Origin: Bacteroides sp.
Lineage (GTDB): Bacteria; Bacteroidota; Bacteroidia; Bacteroidales; Bacteroidaceae
NCBI GenBank assembly: GCA_019414665.1
Contig: DXLO01000019.1
Span: 1-49,564 of the forward strand
Length of the DNA stretch: 49,564 bases
Reading direction: 5' to 3'
Part shown: positions 40,950 to 49,564 of the stretch, one piece after another
Layout of the letters: each line of letters begins with the position of its first letter
Position numbering within the stretch: position 1 is the stretch's first letter
Notes under the pieces: model-generated
The model's input: only the letters and a program-made list of their open reading frames with translations
What the model was told of the DNA's origin: nothing
Databases searched by the model: none
Program-made: the position numbers and the translations under genes

Positions 40950-42611
40950 ATGATACGAAATACATTGTTGGCACTTGCCTTAGGAACGGCACTCTGCGGA
41001 CAGGCTCAGGAAAGTATGAAAGCTGAATTTTGTTCTCCCTTCGACTTTCCGTTGCTGCTAAGTGCAAATTTCGGTGAGTTGAGGCCAAATCACTTTCATA
41101 ACGGACTAGATATAAAGACACAAGGGGTTACAGGTAAACCGATTCATGCTGTTGCCGATGGATACGTATCACGAATCATGGTATTGCATGGTGGATATGG
41201 TCAGGCGATTTTTGTTACTCATCCCAATGGATATACTTCAGTCTACGGACATGTTGTATCTTTTGCTCCGGAAATACAGAAATATGTACGTGCATACCAG
41301 TATGAGCATGAAACATTTGTATGTAATCTGTATCCCGAACCTGATAAGTTTCCTGTAAAGGCTGGAGATATCATCGCTTTAAGCGGGAATGAAGGAGCAT
41401 CGGCAGGGCCGCATCTTCATCTGGAATTACGGAGAAACGACAATGGAGATTATGTAGATCCTATGCCATTTTTCAGTCATTATCTGAAGGATACCAGGTC
41501 GCCGGTAGCTAGTATTGTCGGGCTTTATCCGGTGGCTGGCAAAGGTGTAATAAATGGTTCTTCCAGAAAGAAACTGGTAAATGTAGGAGCTTTGAAGCAG
41601 CAGTTTACAGCTTGGGGGCAGATTTATACGGGTATCAGTGCCAAGGACTATATGGACGGAACGTCAAATTTTTATGGAGTGCATTCGGTTACTTTGTATG
41701 TAGATTCTGTAAAGGTTTTCAATAGTACAACTGATGAGGTTTCTGCCGATGAGAATCGTATGATAAACGGTTTTACCGATTATGATGAACTGATGCGTAC
41801 GCGCAGGCTTATCATGCGTTCGTATAAGTTGCCGGGCAATAGGCTTCGCCTGATAGAAACCGGTTCAGACCGCGGACTAGTGACTATTGATGAGGAACGT
41901 GATTATCATTTCTGCTACGTACTGGAGGATAATTTCGGTAATAAGCGTAAATACCGTTTTACGGTGCGAGGCAAAAAACAGGAGATTCCTCCTTATGTAC
42001 CCGAAGCCAATAAGATGTTGTACTGGAATAAGACAAATGTTATTCAGGAGCCTGGTATGGAACTGGTTGTACCTAAGGGCATGCTTTACGATGATGCTGA
42101 ATTGCGGACGAGAGTAATCGGTGATTCCAACAGTATTTCTTTCGATTATGTGCTCGATATCGGACGTACTCCTTTACATAGCTTCTGTGATCTGTCTATT
42201 GGGGTACGCCATTTGCCTGTTGCCGATACGACAAAATATTATATTGTGCAGAAAGCTGGAAAATGGCGCTCTTCTATGGGAGGAACGTATCAGAATGGCT
42301 GGCTAAAGACCAAAGTCCGCACATTGGGAACATTTGCCGTAGGGGTGGATACGATACCTCCTCAGGTTACTCCTTTGGGACAGGGTAGTTGGCGTGTAAA
42401 CAGAAATATTCGCTTTAAGATCAGTGACGCACAGACTGGTATTCGGGATTATAAAGTATATGTAGACGGCAACTTCGTACTTTTCGGATTGAAGAAAGGT
42501 ATTCTTATCATTCAGGACCCGGAACGGATAAAAAAAGGTGTATCTCATAAACTGGAAGTGATAGTGACTGATAATTGTGGTAACGAAACACGAAAACAAT
42601 ATAAATTCTAA
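40950..42611 (+). CDS. Exported M23 (LytM-type) metallopeptidase
   Basis: A 553-residue protein with a signal peptide ending LCGQAQ. The LytM/M23 domain lies near the N-terminus: HFHNGLD (His50, Asp54), VYGHV, and GPHLHLELR (His155, His157), so zinc and catalytic residues are complete. The remaining 390 residues are beta-rich and unassigned, with a likely Ig-like end (IRDYKVYVDGNFV, LEVIVTDNCGN). It should cut peptidoglycan peptide bridges or act on envelope peptides in the periplasm. A C69 peptidase follows after six bases, so the two work from one mRNA. Confidence 0.9.
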   Translation: MIRNTLLALALGTALCGQAQESMKAEFCSPFDFPLLLSANFGELRPNHFHNGLDIKTQGVTGKPIHAVADGYVSRIMVLHGGYGQAIFVTHPNGYTSVYGHVVSFAPEIQKYVRAYQYEHETFVCNLYPEPDKFPVKAGDIIALSGNEGASAGPHLHLELRRNDNGDYVDPMPFFSHYLKDTRSPVASIVGLYPVAGKGVINGSSRKKLVNVGALKQQFTAWGQIYTGISAKDYMDGTSNFYGVHSVTLYVDSVKVFNSTTDEVSADENRMINGFTDYDELMRTRRLIMRSYKLPGNRLRLIETGSDRGLVTIDEERDYHFCYVLEDNFGNKRKYRFTVRGKKQEIPPYVPEANKMLYWNKTNVIQEPGMELVVPKGMLYDDAELRTRVIGDSNSISFDYVLDIGRTPLHSFCDLSIGVRHLPVADTTKYYIVQKAGKWRSSMGGTYQNGWLKTKVRTLGTFAVGVDTIPPQVTPLGQGSWRVNRNIRFKISDAQTGIRDYKVYVDGNFVLFGLKKGILIIQDPERIKKGVSHKLEVIVTDNCGNETRKQYKF

Positions 42612-42617
42612 ATACGT

Positions 42618-44255
42618 ATGATAAAAAAACTAATGTTGACTGCCTGCCTTGTGGTAGCAGCGTGTGTAAACGGTTGGGCATGTACCAACTTTATTGTCGG
42701 CAAGAAGGCTTCTGCCGATGGTTCTGTAATCGTATCCTATTCTGCCGATTCGTATGGCATGTTTGGGTTCCTTTGCCATTATCCGGCTGCCGTACATGCA
42801 GCGGGTACAATGCGTAATATCTACGAGTGGGATACAGGTAAGTATCTGGGACAGATAAAGGAAGCTAAACAGACCTACAATGTGATAGGAAACATGAACG
42901 AGTTTCAGGTTACTATCGGAGAAACTACATTCGGTGGTCGTCCGGAATTGGTTGACACTACCGGTGTGATGGACTACGGAAGCTTGATTTATGTTGCTTT
43001 GCAGCGTTCGCGTACAGCCAAAGAGGCAATCAAGGTTATGACTGATCTGGTGAAGGAATATGGTTATTACAGCAGTGGTGAATCATTTACTATTGCCGAT
43101 CCGAATGAGGCTTGGATTATGGAAATGATTGGAAAAGGACCAGGAGTGAAGGGAGCTGTATGGGTAGCAGTCCGTATTCCGGACGACTGTATAGCAGCTC
43201 ATGCAAACCAAAGCCGTATTCATCAGTTTGATATGAACGATAAAGATAATTGTCTTTATTCTCCGGATGTGATTTCGTTTGCACGTGAAAAAGGTTATTT
43301 CGATGGAGTAAACAAGGATTTCAGTTTTGCTGATGCTTATTGTCCGCTCGATTTTAGTGGATTGCGTGCTTGCGAGGCTCGTGTGTGGAGTTTCTATAAC
43401 ATGTTCAGCAAAGTAACCGGACAGGCTTATCTTTCTTACATACAAGGTGAAAGTAAAGAACCGATGCCGCTTTATATTAAGCCGGACCGTAAGGTTTCTG
43501 TTCGTGATATTCAGCATGCTATGCGCGATCATTATGAAGGTACTCCGCTTGATATCACCAACGATATGGGAGCTGGAGCATTTAAAATGCCTTATCGTTT
43601 ATCTCCATTGACATTTGAAGTGGATGGCAAGACTTACTTCAACGAACGTCCTATTTCAACTCAGCAGAGTGGTTTTGTTTTTGTTTCTCAAATGCGTTCT
43701 ACCATGCCTGATGCAATCGGTGGAGTACTTTGGTTTGGAGTTGATGATGCCAATATGACTGTATTTACTCCGGTTTATTGTAATACCGATAAAGTTCCTG
43801 CTTCTTATGCAGAAGGAGAGGGCGACTGTGTGACATTCTCATGGAATTCTGCTTTCTGGATTTACAACTGGGTAGCAGATATGATTCGTCCCCGCTATAG
43901 TCTGATGATAGACGATATGCGTACAGTTCAGAATTCATTGGAAGATATGTATGCTGACGCTCAGGAAGGTATCGAGAGTACCGCTATGAAACTGTATACT
44001 CAAGATCCTCAGAAAGCAAAAGATTTTCTTACCAATTACACAGGAATGGCTGCTCAGACTGCTGTTGATAGCTGGAAAAAACTGGGTGAGTTCCTGATTG
44101 TCCGTTATAATGATGGAGTAGTAAAACGTGTAAAGAATGGTAAGATTGTACGTCCTGAAACAGGAAATACTGCTCCTCTCGATCGTCCGGGTTATCCGCA
44201 GGAATTCTTGAATGAGGTTGTAAAAGCTACCGGAGAACGTTATCTGGTGAAATAA
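42618..44255 (+). CDS. C69 family dipeptidase, secreted
   Basis: A 545-residue N-terminal-nucleophile hydrolase of the PepD/C69 family. The exported precursor begins MIKKLMLTACLVVAAC, and the mature nucleophile is Cys22 in WACTNFIVGKKAS, exposed by cleavage after Ala21. Further family segments are VSYSADSYG, GESFTIADPNEAWIMEMIG and ANQSRI. An alternative reading, a lipoprotein anchored at Cys16 (VAAC), would leave Cys22 buried and is less likely. It removes dipeptides; with the M23 enzyme upstream it may break down murein or dietary peptides in the periplasm. Two terminators follow. Confidence 0.92.
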   Translation: MIKKLMLTACLVVAACVNGWACTNFIVGKKASADGSVIVSYSADSYGMFGFLCHYPAAVHAAGTMRNIYEWDTGKYLGQIKEAKQTYNVIGNMNEFQVTIGETTFGGRPELVDTTGVMDYGSLIYVALQRSRTAKEAIKVMTDLVKEYGYYSSGESFTIADPNEAWIMEMIGKGPGVKGAVWVAVRIPDDCIAAHANQSRIHQFDMNDKDNCLYSPDVISFAREKGYFDGVNKDFSFADAYCPLDFSGLRACEARVWSFYNMFSKVTGQAYLSYIQGESKEPMPLYIKPDRKVSVRDIQHAMRDHYEGTPLDITNDMGAGAFKMPYRLSPLTFEVDGKTYFNERPISTQQSGFVFVSQMRSTMPDAIGGVLWFGVDDANMTVFTPVYCNTDKVPASYAEGEGDCVTFSWNSAFWIYNWVADMIRPRYSLMIDDMRTVQNSLEDMYADAQEGIESTAMKLYTQDPQKAKDFLTNYTGMAAQTAVDSWKKLGEFLIVRYNDGVVKRVKNGKIVRPETGNTAPLDRPGYPQEFLNEVVKATGERYLVK

Positions 44256-44275
44256 GAAATACAAAATGAACAACT

Positions 44276-44338
44276 AAAAACAGCTGTCAAGGATTTGTGA
44301 GTCATTTTTTTGATTCGATTAACGAGAGAGCTGTTTTT
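44276..44338 (+). terminator. Hairpin 1 after the C69 gene
   Basis: Perfect 10-bp arms 44276-44285 and 44329-44338 around a 43-base loop that contains a second small stem (GAGTCA/TGATTC). The arm ends in TTTTT. Confidence 0.65.
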
Positions 44339-44345
44339 GCATTAT

Positions 44346-44394
44346 CCCCTATAAATAGTGATAATAGAATCATTATTTATGGGGGTATTTTTTT
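44346..44394 (+). terminator. Terminator 2 after the C69 gene
   Basis: CCCCTATAAATA (44346-44357) pairs with 44374-44385 with one wobble, followed by TTTTTTTT. Confidence 0.85.
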
Positions 44395-44407
44395 TATATT
44401 GATAATG

Positions 44408-44578
44408 TACTTTTGTAAAAAGAGAAAGATTTATGTGAGAAAATAAGATAAAGAGTACAATGATCGATTAGAAAATGTGATACTATAATTCAAACTTTGT
44501 TTTTTTATTTAGAGATGGGGCACAAATAAATTGTGTTAATTTAGTCAGGATACATCGTGAAGATGTATCCTGATTTTT
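44408..44578 (+). ncRNA. Candidate small RNA between C69 and the sensor kinase
   Basis: A -7 box TACTTTTG (44408-44415) is followed about 130 bases later by a perfect 12-bp hairpin (44545-44556 with 44562-44573) and TTTTTG. The stretch between has no open frame of note and one further small stem (CACAA/TTGTG near 44521). A transcript of about 155 bases would result. No known RNA family was recognised and the -33 box is weak, so this is a candidate only. The hairpin might instead be the terminator of the convergent kinase gene, though its T run is on the plus strand. Confidence 0.35.
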
Positions 44579-44602
44579 GTATTATCTGACTATTAATAGC
44601 TT

Positions 44603-46663
44603 TCAAACAGGAAATCGCATGTGAATGATTGTTCCCTTATTTAAAGTAGATTCGATTTCACATTCTCCCTGCAATTTATTGCATCTTTCTTTTATCGTTT
44701 GTAATCCTAATCCTGCTGTCAAGATATTATGAGATGAGGACGTATCAAATCCTTGGCCGTCATCCTCTACTATAACTTCTATGTCGCTGGGTGTACAACT
44801 GACAGTAAGATACATGTTTTGGGCATGTGCATGTTTGATTATATTGGATATGATTTCCTGCAAGATTCTGTATATTTCCAAAATATTTTCTGATGGAATT
44901 GATAAATCGTTTATTTCGTCGGCTATATATGGATGCAGGGCTGGAGATTTTAAAGCACCTAGTTTTTCGACGTATAGATTCAGCATTTGATATAAACTGA
45001 TGTTGCTGAAATTAGGTGTCGATAATTGATGTGATATGTTACGTACGGTTTCTCGTATCACGCCAAGCTGTGCTGCAAGTTGACTGGCATTTGCTTGCTG
45101 TAACTGCATTTCAGCTGCCAGCAACTCATTGCAGACATTGTTATGGAGTTCTTTAGAAATATAGTTATTGCTGTCTTCCAGTCCTTTAAGATATCTTTCT
45201 GTCATTTTCTTATTCATTTCATCAATTAGCTGCTGGCTTTGTATTTCTTTATTCCTTAGTTCTTTTTCCAGTTCCGATTGACTCAGTTTAAGTGCTACTT
45301 TTCTTTTCTGAAGACTGATTATAATGATACAAGATAGTAGTATGATTAGTATTAATATGCTGGAAATAATGTATATACGTGTTTGATATGCTATTTTGTT
45401 TTTGGCTTTTTCTGCGTTGAGGCTAATGATTTCCAGATCCTTTTCTTTAGTTTTAAGTTCAGCTTCGAATCCGGCCAGACGATTATGGAAATTCTTGTGT
45501 TGGATTTTTTGCTCTGTTTCGTATGCTTCAAGAGCCAATTTGTATGACTCTTTCACGTTGTTTCTTTTGGCTTCTACCTCTGCCAATGCAAGAAGGGACT
45601 TGGTGAGTAGCACACTTGGATTTTTTCTGTAAAAATCTAAAGCGTTTGATAGATATTGCCGGGCTTGAGCCAGAGAGTCTGTAGCCTGAAAAAGCATATA
45701 TCCGTACAGGTAATCCAAATTTGCCTTATTGTACTCGTTACTTGATTGCTTTTTATAGCTTATGGCTTTCTGGTAATATTTGATTGCTGATTTGGTTTCT
45801 CCTGTATCATATAGTGCTTTTGCGTAATTGGTATAGATATATAATTTTAGTCCTGCGGGCATATTGTCTTGTAATAACCTGGTAGCTAATTGAAGACTGT
45901 CGATGGCATTCTTATAATATTTCCCGTTTGTGAGCAGGATGGCATGGTTACATAAATAACTTATCTTATTGATCTGATAATCGAATGCAAGTGTATCTGT
46001 TTGTGGGTATGAAAAAAATCTCCGTGAAAATACTATTGCTTTTTGATTTTCCTCCAGTTCATTGTACAGAGTGGCTATATTGCTGCTGATGATGGCTGAA
46101 AGTGTATAATCTTTTTGTTGTTCGGTTATTTTCAAAGCTTTTTTGTACATTAAAATAGCTTTGTCAAGCATGAATGAATTCTTGTATATAACTCCTGATA
46201 AGTTATATGATTCAGCCAGTCGGGAAGTGTCATTGGCTTGCTCAAACAGTTTTATAGCTTCGTGAGCAAATTTCTTTGCTTCATCAAGTTTATTGTTTGA
46301 CCATAGTCCATACGCTATTTCATAGGTAGCAATACTTTCCGATTGTAATAATTTTTTTTGAGCGTCGGATGAAAATCTTCTGTCTTTTAAAAGACTGATT
46401 TCTTTTTTGACATCCTTAAGTATTGAATATGCTTTATCATAATCTCGTTTCGAATTGAGGTAAGTAGCATAAGTTGTATGTATCTCTACTGCGGCAACTG
46501 GGTCGTTTTTGTAATTTACTTGTTGTTTTGCTAGAGAATATATAGAATCCATCCGGTGAAAGTCACCGTTATCGCCGTATTGTTGAATCTGTTGGACAAA
46601 ATTGTTGGCTGTGATATATCCAGTAAAAATACTTAAAACGAAACTTAAGATTAATTTTTTCAT
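44603..46663 (-). CDS. TPR-containing sensor histidine kinase
   Basis: A 686-residue protein: signal sequence (1-20), a periplasmic array of about eight TPR-like repeats (about 25-390), a coiled segment, one membrane helix (about 430-451), a second coiled coil, a HisKA_3-type dimerisation helix with ELHNNVCNELL (phospho-acceptor His507), and a HATPase domain with NIIKHAHAQN, VEDDGQGFD and GLGLQTIKERC. It phosphorylates the NarL-type regulator encoded just before it. ATG 46663 overlaps the regulator stop (ATGA); an alternative ATG lies at 46675. The signal may be a protein or peptide bound by the TPRs; unknown. Confidence 0.9.
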   Translation of the reverse strand: MKKLILSFVLSIFTGYITANNFVQQIQQYGDNGDFHRMDSIYSLAKQQVNYKNDPVAAVEIHTTYATYLNSKRDYDKAYSILKDVKKEISLLKDRRFSSDAQKKLLQSESIATYEIAYGLWSNNKLDEAKKFAHEAIKLFEQANDTSRLAESYNLSGVIYKNSFMLDKAILMYKKALKITEQQKDYTLSAIISSNIATLYNELEENQKAIVFSRRFFSYPQTDTLAFDYQINKISYLCNHAILLTNGKYYKNAIDSLQLATRLLQDNMPAGLKLYIYTNYAKALYDTGETKSAIKYYQKAISYKKQSSNEYNKANLDYLYGYMLFQATDSLAQARQYLSNALDFYRKNPSVLLTKSLLALAEVEAKRNNVKESYKLALEAYETEQKIQHKNFHNRLAGFEAELKTKEKDLEIISLNAEKAKNKIAYQTRIYIISSILILIILLSCIIIISLQKRKVALKLSQSELEKELRNKEIQSQQLIDEMNKKMTERYLKGLEDSNNYISKELHNNVCNELLAAEMQLQQANASQLAAQLGVIRETVRNISHQLSTPNFSNISLYQMLNLYVEKLGALKSPALHPYIADEINDLSIPSENILEIYRILQEIISNIIKHAHAQNMYLTVSCTPSDIEVIVEDDGQGFDTSSSHNILTAGLGLQTIKERCNKLQGECEIESTLNKGTIIHMRFPV

Positions 46664-47301
46664 GTAGTTATCCATCCTTTTATAAAAGCCAGGCGCATAA
46701 GATGTGAGACATTGATAGCGCCACTTTTTAATAATATGTTTTTTCTCATTGTATCTATAGTGCTTTTGCTGAGGTTAAGTTTTTGGGCTATTTCCTCAGA
46801 TGTGTACCCACATGATAACATATTGATGATTTCTTTTTCACGAGGGCTTGGTGTATATGCTATCGAATCTGTTGCAGAATGATCTCCTACAAGTGACAAT
46901 ACGATATTGAGTGCTGTGGGAGAGTAGTATTTATTTTTTGTCAATAGGATAGATTCGATTGCTTTTTTTATTTCGCTGGTATTATCATTTTTGGAAACTA
47001 TACCTGCTACTTCTTTTTTTATTAGCAGTTTTATTATCCAAAACTCCGTATGCATAGTATATACAAGCACAGGTGTCTGAGGTATTTTCTTTTGTAAGTA
47101 TGGCAGCAGATCTAATGCTGTTTTATCTTGTAGCTCGTAATCTATGATTAAAAGACTAATGGGATTACTTTCTATAAAATTATACAGTTCAGAGTAATGC
47201 TTTCCTATCGTGACCTGATATCTTTCATCCGTCATCAGTAGTTGAGCAGTACCTTCTGCTATCATAGGGTGATCGTCCAATATGTAGATATGTTCTTTCA
47301 T
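46660..47301 (-). CDS. NarL/FixJ-type response regulator
   Basis: A 213-residue regulator. The receiver domain has the acidic pair Asp9/Asp10, the phospho-acceptor Asp54 (LLIIDYEL), Thr81 and Lys104 (IVSKND). The C-terminal LuxR-type helix-turn-helix is TPSPREKEIINMLSCGYTSEEIAQKLNLSKSTIDTMRKNIL in outline. It forms a coupled pair with the kinase gene that overlaps its stop. Its target genes cannot be read; no clear promoter was found ahead of it. Confidence 0.93.
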   Translation of the reverse strand: MKEHIYILDDHPMIAEGTAQLLMTDERYQVTIGKHYSELYNFIESNPISLLIIDYELQDKTALDLLPYLQKKIPQTPVLVYTMHTEFWIIKLLIKKEVAGIVSKNDNTSEIKKAIESILLTKNKYYSPTALNIVLSLVGDHSATDSIAYTPSPREKEIINMLSCGYTSEEIAQKLNLSKSTIDTMRKNILLKSGAINVSHLMRLAFIKGWITT

Positions 47302-47657
47302 ACAAAAGTTTCTGTTTTCTAAAAGATATATTTATTCACTTTTATGTTACAAATATGGCTATTTTATATTTTTTGAACAAATTATTGTTTCTTTTTAATG
47401 ACATTAAATTCATAATGTAACGATTTTCTTGTCCCATTTGACAATCTGTAAGTGGTTGATTTTTATAAAATCAACTAGGTACATGTCTGTATTTATATGT
47501 ATTTCTTCAATTAAATTATTTAAACATTTTCTTGTTGTTTATGAATTATTCATGATGTATGGATTTTTATTTTGAAAATGGGGATAAGAAAAAGTAATAA
47601 ATCAAGATTCAATTTGTTTTTTGCAAAGAATAATTAGGATAATTAGAATGAATCTTT
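47302..47657. other. AT-rich divergent intergenic region
   Basis: About 350 bases between the response regulator (-) and the phosphohexomutase (+). Very AT-rich with T tracts; no gene, strong hairpin or repeat was seen. A -7 element for the mutase follows at 47658. Confidence 0.5.
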
Positions 47658-47665
47658 TATTTTTG
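47658..47665 (+). promoter_or_regulatory. -7 promoter element of the phosphohexomutase gene
   Basis: TATTTTTG, 48 bases before the ATG at 47714. No good -33 box. Confidence 0.5.
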
Positions 47666-47713
47666 TTTCGCTAATACAGGAAAAACATCAATAACTATAA
47701 AGAATATAAAATC

Positions 47714-49459
47714 ATGGAAAACGAAGAATTGATTAAATTGTGTTCTGATAAAGCTCAGAAATGGTTGACTCCTGCTTATGACGCTGAAACTCAAGCTGAA
47801 GTAAAGCGCATGTTGGAAAATCCTGATAAAACAGAATTGATAGAAGCTTTTTATAAAGACCTCGAATTCGGAACAGGTGGCTTGCGTGGTATCATGGGAG
47901 TAGGTTCAAACCGTATGAATATCTATACTGTTGGAGCTGCAACTCAGGGATTGTCTAATTATCTGAATAAATGTTTTGCCGGAAAGAAAGATATTTCTGT
48001 TGTCGTAGGACATGACTGTAGAAATAACAGCCGCTTGTTTGCTGAAATTTCTGCTAATATCTTTTCTGCTAACGGTATCAAAGTCTATTTGTTCGAAGAT
48101 ATGCGTCCTACTCCGGAAATGTCATTTGCTATTCGTCACTTGGGATGCCAGAGCGGTATTATTTTGACTGCTTCTCATAATCCAAAAGAATACAATGGCT
48201 ATAAAGCATATTGGGACGATGGTGCTCAGGTGCTTGCTCCACACGATAAGGGAATTATCGATGAAGTAAACAAAATTGCTTCGGCTGCTGATATCAAGTT
48301 TGAAGGCAATAAGGAACTGATTCAGATTATCGGAAAAGATATTGATGACGAGTATTTGCGTCAGGTTCATACTATTTCTATCGATCCGGAAGTTATCAAG
48401 CGTCAGAAAGATTTGAAGATTGTTTATACTCCGATTCACGGAACTGGAATGATGCTGATTCCGCAATCATTGAAACTTTGGGGATTTGAAAATGTACATT
48501 GCGTACCTGAACAGATGGTGAAGAGTGGTGATTTCCCAACTGTTGTATCTCCAAATCCGGAAAATGCAGAGGCTTTGACTTTGGCTATTAAGTTGGCTAA
48601 GGAAATCGATGCTGACATTGTAATGGCTTCTGACCCAGATGCTGACCGTGTAGGTATGGCTTGTAAAGATGACAAGGGCGAATGGGTATTGATTAACGGT
48701 AACCAGACTTGCTTGATATTCTTGTATTACATCATCAAGAATCGTATTGCAATGGGTAAGATGAAAGGTAACGAATTTATTGTAAAAACAATTGTTACTA
48801 CTGAACTTATCAAGTCTGTTGCTGACAAGAATAACATCAAGATGCTTGATTGCTATACTGGATTTAAGTGGATTGCACGTGAAATCCGTTTGCGCGAAGG
48901 TAAAGAACAATATATTGGCGGTGGTGAAGAAAGCTACGGATTCTTGGCAGAAGATTTCGTTCGCGATAAAGATGCTGTGTCAGCATGTTCTTTGTTGGCT
49001 GAAATTTGTGCATGGGCTAAGGATCAGGGCAAGACATTGTATGACATTCTGATGGAAATCTATGTAGAATATGGATTCTCTAAAGAAGTGACAGTAAATG
49101 TTGTGAAACCGGGTAAGAGCGGTGCAGATGAAATCAAGGCTATGATGGATAACTTCCGTGCTTGTCCTCCAAAAGAATTGGGTGGATCAGAAGTTGTTCT
49201 TGTGAAAGACTACAAGACTTTGAAGGCTACTGATGCAAATGGTAATGTAACTGATTTGGATATGCCAGAACCTTCGAATGTTCTTCAGTTCTTCACAGCT
49301 GATGGTACTAAGATCTCTGTTCGTCCTTCAGGTACTGAACCGAAGATTAAGTTCTATATGGAAATAAAGGGTGAAATGGGATGTCCTAAGTGCTATGCAG
49401 GCGCTAACGCTGATGCTATGGAAAAAGTTGAAGCTGTAAAGAAATCTTTGGGTATCTAA
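47714..49459 (+). CDS. Phosphoglucomutase/phosphomannomutase family enzyme
   Basis: A 581-residue alpha-D-phosphohexomutase: FGTGGLRGIMGVGSNRMN near the N-terminus, phosphoserine loop TASHNPKEYNG (Ser154), metal loop DPDADRVG, sugar loop GGGEESYGF, and phosphate-binding RPSGTEPKIKF near the end. It interconverts hexose 1- and 6-phosphates, most likely glucose, to link glycolysis with sugar-nucleotide synthesis; the long form with N-terminal extension resembles PgcA/PGM2-type enzymes. Single gene with its own promoter. Its expected terminator appears incomplete, with an IS-like end beginning 55 bases after the stop. Confidence 0.93.
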   Translation: MENEELIKLCSDKAQKWLTPAYDAETQAEVKRMLENPDKTELIEAFYKDLEFGTGGLRGIMGVGSNRMNIYTVGAATQGLSNYLNKCFAGKKDISVVVGHDCRNNSRLFAEISANIFSANGIKVYLFEDMRPTPEMSFAIRHLGCQSGIILTASHNPKEYNGYKAYWDDGAQVLAPHDKGIIDEVNKIASAADIKFEGNKELIQIIGKDIDDEYLRQVHTISIDPEVIKRQKDLKIVYTPIHGTGMMLIPQSLKLWGFENVHCVPEQMVKSGDFPTVVSPNPENAEALTLAIKLAKEIDADIVMASDPDADRVGMACKDDKGEWVLINGNQTCLIFLYYIIKNRIAMGKMKGNEFIVKTIVTTELIKSVADKNNIKMLDCYTGFKWIAREIRLREGKEQYIGGGEESYGFLAEDFVRDKDAVSACSLLAEICAWAKDQGKTLYDILMEIYVEYGFSKEVTVNVVKPGKSGADEIKAMMDNFRACPPKELGGSEVVLVKDYKTLKATDANGNVTDLDMPEPSNVLQFFTADGTKISVRPSGTEPKIKFYMEIKGEMGCPKCYAGANADAMEKVEAVKKSLGI

Positions 49460-49514
49460 ACAGAATATCTGACTGAAATAAAAAAAATCCGGCAAGCTTA
49501 TAAAAAAGCTGAAG

Positions 49515-49564
49515 TGCACCCCAAAAGTTAGACACAAAACTTTTGGGGTGCATTATGTATAGAC
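49515..49564 (+). mobile_element. Left end of a probable IS3-type insertion sequence (partial)
   Basis: Begins TGCACCCCAAAAGTTAGACA, which resembles IS3/IS150-group ends found in Bacteroidota (5' TG, CCCC, AAAAGTT, GACA). Inside it 49515-49529 and 49538-49552 form a perfect 15-bp inverted repeat, a hairpin that could stop transcription running into the element. The transposase would lie beyond the window, so the call rests on the end sequence only. A plain terminator is the alternative. Confidence 0.5.

Noticed and set aside
1..49564. CRISPR array, prophage or integrative element
   Set aside because: No regularly spaced repeats, no integrase, phage or conjugation genes; apart from the IS-like end the gene content is ordinary chromosomal.

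Overview
The window looks like a chromosomal segment of a gut-type Bacteroidales bacterium (Bacteroides/Phocaeicola-like). The support is repeated matches to the Bacteroidota promoter (-7 box TAnnTTTG, often with a TTTG or TTG element about 19-20 bases upstream), mostly Shine-Dalgarno-free starts, and typical families: NigD-like lipoprotein, standalone TrpB2, two-piece LysO, DUF6621, GGGtGRT protein and an AmgK-RapZ fusion. No phage, plasmid or CRISPR region is visible. The only mobile DNA is a probable IS3-type end in the last 50 bases.

Layout. 1-6500 (+): a secreted beta-propeller protein, a GH3 beta-glucosidase translationally coupled to a type-B carboxylesterase, then a DUF3592 membrane protein with an M48 metalloprotease. 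6579-9761 (-): queD-queE (7-deazaguanine synthesis), a non-coding stretch with a clustered 10-base repeat, then an operon of an IscU/NifU-like scaffold and a GGGtGRT protein, with clear promoter and terminator. 10044-18307 (+): DMP19 protein, NigD-like lipoprotein, Yip1 protein, smpB, a metH lacking the reactivation domain, and a large secreted beta-helix protein. 18419-23615 (+): TolC-HlyD-MFS drug exporter and an AraC regulator, separated by an elaborate hairpin.

24059-29459 (-): an AmgK-RapZ C-terminal fusion kinase with MurU (cell-wall sugar recycling), two identical tRNA-Glu genes, and a TrpB2-AGCS transporter operon. 29778-32303 (+): TrkH/TrkA potassium uptake. 32333-36071 (-): mltG and clpB. 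36267-38964: DUF6621-LysR (+) convergent with a YeiH family exporter (-). 39319-40886 (-): a two-gene LysO lysine exporter behind a structured leader of about 190 bases, and beside it a decayed second copy with its promoter intact. 40950-44255 (+): secreted M23 and C69 peptidases. 44256-44602: stacked hairpins and a candidate small RNA. 44603-47301 (-): a TPR sensor kinase and NarL-type regulator. 47714-49459 (+): a phosphohexomutase, followed by what may be a terminator interrupted by an IS end.

The best candidates for undescribed biology are the GGGtGRT/scaffold operon, the kinase-RapZ fusion (catalysis joined to an amino-sugar-phosphate sensor domain), and the lysO locus with its unexplained leader and deleted paralog. 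All functions are inferred from sequence reading alone; no database search was possible.
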